From: Acidobacteriota bacterium
Lineage (GTDB): Bacteria > Acidobacteriota > Terriglobia > Terriglobales > Acidobacteriaceae
Assembly (NCBI GenBank): GCA_023441255.1
Contig: JAEZPW010000397.1
Location: 1-8,570, forward strand
Length of the DNA: 8,570 nucleotides
Direction of reading: 5' to 3'
The notes beneath the pieces are model-generated. The model did no database searches, had not been told where the DNA came from, and saw only the letters and a program-made list of their open reading frames with translations. The position numbers were made by a program, and so were the translations under genes. How positions within the stretch are numbered: position 1 is the first letter of the stretch; the number at the start of each line of letters is the position of its first letter. Positions 5,624 to 8,570 of the stretch are shown here, one piece after another.

Positions 5624-8557
5624 TCATTGGAGGCGGGCATATTCCGCCTTGGCTCGGCGCAAAATAGGAATCTGGGGATCAGCATCCTCCCAGAGGTGAA
5701 GAAAATCCTCGTACGCAGCTCGAGCTTTCGATGCATTTCCCTGTAACGCAAATGCGCGGGCAAGTCCGAGGTATGAAACTGGGCCCAAAGGCGAGTTGCC
5801 GAGCAGTCCGGGATGATCGATGACTTTTTCGAACTCGGTCGCCGCTGCGACTCCGTTCGCTTGCATCAGGAACGCCTGACCACGAAGGAAGGTTGGGTAA
5901 AGCATGATTCTAAGATCCACGGGGCTTGCGAATTCATATGCATCGGTCGCCTTCAAGAATTCCAGCGCCCTGGAAGGGTTGTGACGATTTAGTTCGAGGG
6001 CTGCTCGGATGGTGGGCACCCAGTAGTGCTGAACCATTGTGCCCTGGGCGAAATTCCTCTCGAGTTCGGCAACAATCGGCTCAGCCCCCGGACTCCCACT
6101 TCTCGCGATTGCGAGCGCCGCGGCAGCATCTATGTTTTGGTCCGTCGCACTTTTCAAAGCCGACTCGGCTGCACGACGACCTTGTTCGGGATATCCGAAC
6201 TCTGACTCACGCAGGCCGCTCATTGCGACATAGAGTGCGGCGGCAGGCTTCAAACCATGGCGCTGAGCAGATTCAGATGCGCGCCCAGTGAGTTCGCGGG
6301 CTTTCGGCAATCGTCCGTACCAACCCTCCGTGTCGGCTGCCAATGACAACATCAGGCTTTCCAGTGACTCCTTTCCTTGCGCCTTCGATAACAAGCGCGA
6401 CATGTTCGCCGTGTCACCGCGATGAAATGCGAGCAGGTAACGATGGTATGCCACCGTCTCGTTATTGAGCGCGCGGTCATCAGCCTGCTTCAAGGTCACC
6501 TCAGCGTCCTTCCAACGCCCAAGGCATTGGTACTCGTAGGACAGATTGCCGTAAGCAGTTGCATAAGATGGATCCAAAGATAAACCTGTAAGATTTTCCT
6601 GGGTGGCAGCGTCATACTTGCCGAGTTGATGGTTTGCCGCCGCCAAATCGATGTGGGCGATCGGATCGCGAGGGTATAAGTTCACCCATACCCGAAAAAC
6701 ATCAGCCGCTTTCTCCAACTCTAAGGTACCCATGGAATAGTAGAGCGATTCAATCCACAACCGCTCCCGCTCACTCACCTTCCCGCGCAGTTCGAAAGCT
6801 TTACGGATGTTTTCTCGAGCCGGGGCCAGCGCAAGAAGGTTTTCGTAGGCAGTCGCCTGTGCCACGTAGGCGGCCGCGAAACTAGGGTCCAACTCGATTG
6901 CTTGTTCATAGAACGGAACGGCTGCCACTGCTCCCTGACTGGAAACGGCTCTTCTCCCGAGCGTGTAGGCCTTGAGCGCCTCAAGTGAGCTCGTGGTTGC
7001 CTCCTCCACCGGAGTGGCGAACTCGTGAACCGACTTCAGCGATTCACCAAGCTTCGGGCGCAGATCGCCGGCCATTGTACCGATGGTTTTCAGCACCTGC
7101 TCCTTGCTGCCGACAACCGCTTGCTCCTTTATGAGGGCGTCGCCGTCATCGCAATCAACGGCATCGATGTCAATTACATACTGCGACCCAAGGTCAGCAA
7201 TGGAACCCTCGAGCATCACCCTGCTCGCGGTTCGCTGGCAGAGTTCTCGTGTCAGCTCCGCGCCCAAGCGATCGGCCGCTTTGTGACCCATCAGGGAGAG
7301 CGTCGCAGCAATCTTTCGGTCCGGTACAAGGTTGAAGAACGGAGATTGCTCAATCTCTACCGCCAATGCCTGCTTCAGAGTGTCGTCGAAAACGGGATCG
7401 CCAGTTCTGTTGTCGAAATCGGCGATCAAGATCGAGCCCTCTTCAGTGACCTTGCTGGGGGGGGTCCGCATAGGCCGTGTGCCGAGCGCGACTCCGAATA
7501 GTACGACCGCGACGACCGCTCCCACGACCGCTCCCGTTACTCGCCAGCGGCGCCGTTTTCCAGGCGGGTGGGCCGTGAACGTAGGAGCCAAGGCGATTGG
7601 AGAATCAAGCACGCGCAAGTCCGTCGCCTGAAACTCGCGCCGAAGCCGCTGAAGGTCGGCCCTGATTTCGGTTGCGTGCTGGTAACGTACGGCGCGGTCC
7701 TTCTCCAGTGAATTAGCGATGACATTCTGCAATGTCTTCGGCATTTTTCGATTCAATTCGGTGGGCGGCGTGGGGTAGTGGTGCAGAATGGCATCCACTA
7801 TGGCAGCCGAAGTCGTGCCTTGGAACGGCAGCGAACCAGTTGCCATCTCGTAAAGCACAACCCCGAACGAGAACAGGTCGGTGCGCGCATCGAGTGGTTC
7901 ACCCAATGCCTGCTCAGGCGACATGTAGGCCACGGTGCCGACGGCAGTACCGAGTTTAGTCACCGATTCGGATAGGTGACGAAAGTGGTCGCAATGAACA
8001 CGGGCCAGATACTCACGCTGCGCTGGCATACTGCCGTTTTGGAGATCGGTCACAGTTGTAAACTGAGCATCGTCTCTTCGGCGCGTGAGTTTGGCCAGGC
8101 CGAAATCGAGCAGCTTGGCCTGACCGCGGCTGGTGATGAAGATGTTGGCAGGTTTGATATCGCGGTGGACGATGCCTGCTGCGTGCGCGGCGTCAAGAGC
8201 GTCGGCCACTTGAACCGCAATGTCGAGTAACACGCCCAGCTGTAACGGGTGGCCGTCAACCACGTACTTAAGAGTCTCACCATCCAGCAGTTCCATTGCG
8301 ATAAACTGCTCGCCCTCGTCCTCGCCGAAGTCGTAGATCGTGCAGATGTTGGGATGATTCAGAACGGAGGCAGCGCGCGCTTCGCGGTGGAAGCGCTCCA
8401 TCGATTGCGGATCACGCGACAACGGCTCCGGCAAAAACTTCAGAGCGACGAGTCGGCCCAGTCGCGTATCTTCGGCCTTACACACCACCCCCATACCGCC
8501 GCCGCCCAACTTCTCAAGCACGCGGTAGTGGCTGACGGGTCGGCCAGAGACGGTCAT
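5624..8557 (-). CDS. Membrane-anchored Ser/Thr protein kinase with TolB-like segment and C-terminal TPR region
   Basis: The protein has 977 residues. The N-terminal Hanks-type kinase domain (about 11-305) has a glycine-rich loop (LGGGGMGVV, 17-25), the ATP-binding Lys40, the alphaC Glu59, the catalytic Asp133 in HRDIKPAN, the DFG Asp151 and the SPE Glu215, so it should be active. A basic stretch, KRRRWR (334-339), precedes a single membrane segment (about 340-359). The C-terminal half is therefore probably outside the cytoplasm. It begins with ILIADFDNRTGDP, a TolB/FlgO-like segment (about 374-505) seen in many acidobacterial kinases, followed by helical TPR-type repeats (clear at about 527-560, 627-695 and 925-960). 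By architecture it should sense or bind a partner through the TPRs and phosphorylate cytoplasmic proteins. The substrate is unknown. The activation loop between DFG and SPE is unusually long, and a C8 tract lies just after the membrane segment. The start at 8557 has a good ribosome binding site. The gene converges with the VOC gene, and no partner gene is visible. Confidence 0.93.
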   Translation of the reverse strand: MTVSGRPVSHYRVLEKLGGGGMGVVCKAEDTRLGRLVALKFLPEPLSRDPQSMERFHREARAASVLNHPNICTIYDFGEDEGEQFIAMELLDGETLKYVVDGHPLQLGVLLDIAVQVADALDAAHAAGIVHRDIKPANIFITSRGQAKLLDFGLAKLTRRRDDAQFTTVTDLQNGSMPAQREYLARVHCDHFRHLSESVTKLGTAVGTVAYMSPEQALGEPLDARTDLFSFGVVLYEMATGSLPFQGTTSAAIVDAILHHYPTPPTELNRKMPKTLQNVIANSLEKDRAVRYQHATEIRADLQRLRREFQATDLRVLDSPIALAPTFTAHPPGKRRRWRVTGAVVGAVVAVVLFGVALGTRPMRTPPSKVTEEGSILIADFDNRTGDPVFDDTLKQALAVEIEQSPFFNLVPDRKIAATLSLMGHKAADRLGAELTRELCQRTASRVMLEGSIADLGSQYVIDIDAVDCDDGDALIKEQAVVGSKEQVLKTIGTMAGDLRPKLGESLKSVHEFATPVEEATTSSLEALKAYTLGRRAVSSQGAVAAVPFYEQAIELDPSFAAAYVAQATAYENLLALAPARENIRKAFELRGKVSERERLWIESLYYSMGTLELEKAADVFRVWVNLYPRDPIAHIDLAAANHQLGKYDAATQENLTGLSLDPSYATAYGNLSYEYQCLGRWKDAEVTLKQADDRALNNETVAYHRYLLAFHRGDTANMSRLLSKAQGKESLESLMLSLAADTEGWYGRLPKARELTGRASESAQRHGLKPAAALYVAMSGLRESEFGYPEQGRRAAESALKSATDQNIDAAAALAIARSGSPGAEPIVAELERNFAQGTMVQHYWVPTIRAALELNRHNPSRALEFLKATDAYEFASPVDLRIMLYPTFLRGQAFLMQANGVAAATEFEKVIDHPGLLGNSPLGPVSYLGLARAFALQGNASKARAAYEDFLHLWEDADPQIPILRRAKAEYARLQ

Positions 8558-8562
8558 GGCGT

Positions 8563-8567
8563 ACCTC
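8563..8567 (-). promoter_or_regulatory. Ribosome binding site of the kinase gene
   Basis: On the minus strand GAGGT lies 5 bases before the ATG at 8557 and matches five bases of the Shine-Dalgarno consensus. This supports the chosen start and means the kinase gene is complete in the window. Its promoter lies off the right edge. Confidence 0.7.
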
Positions 8568-8570
8568 GTG

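Overview
The window looks like part of a chromosome from an acidobacterium (Acidobacteriota, probably Terriglobia). That assignment is an inference. It rests on moderately high GC, a membrane-anchored Ser/Thr kinase fused to a TolB-like segment and TPRs (an architecture greatly expanded in that phylum), and a Tat-exported GH2 enzyme next to a GH38 enzyme, as in soil polysaccharide-degrading acidobacteria. No rRNA, tRNA, CRISPR array, integrase or transposase was seen.

Layout. (1) Bases 2-1888, plus strand: the C-terminal 628 residues of a GH38 alpha-mannosidase-type hydrolase whose catalytic barrel lies mostly off the left edge. (2) Bases 1889-2181: intergenic, with a weak hairpin, a candidate sigma70-type promoter and a short GTAA/TTAC inverted repeat. 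(3) Bases 2182-4719, plus strand: a GH2 beta-galactosidase-type enzyme with a twin-arginine signal and both catalytic glutamates. (4) Bases 4720-4988: intergenic, with a GC-rich hairpin and an exact 11-bp tandem duplication. (5) Bases 4989-5465, plus strand: a small VOC/PhnB-like protein. (6) Bases 5466-5623: a convergent intergenic region with two hairpins and a second, unrelated 11-bp tandem duplication. (7) Bases 5624-8557, minus strand: the kinase-TPR protein, complete, with its start and ribosome binding site at the right edge.

The two glycoside hydrolases plausibly act together, removing alpha-mannosyl and beta-galactosyl-type residues from a glycan outside the cytoplasm. The 293-bp gap and candidate promoter suggest the GH2 gene can be transcribed on its own. 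The VOC gene and the kinase show no functional link to the hydrolases.

No clearly new multi-gene system is visible. The points most worth a second look are an expanded kinase activation loop with a His/Cys cluster, a C8 tract at the kinase membrane/periplasm junction, the two 11-bp tandem duplications flanking the VOC gene, and the altered metal-site motif of the GH38 enzyme.
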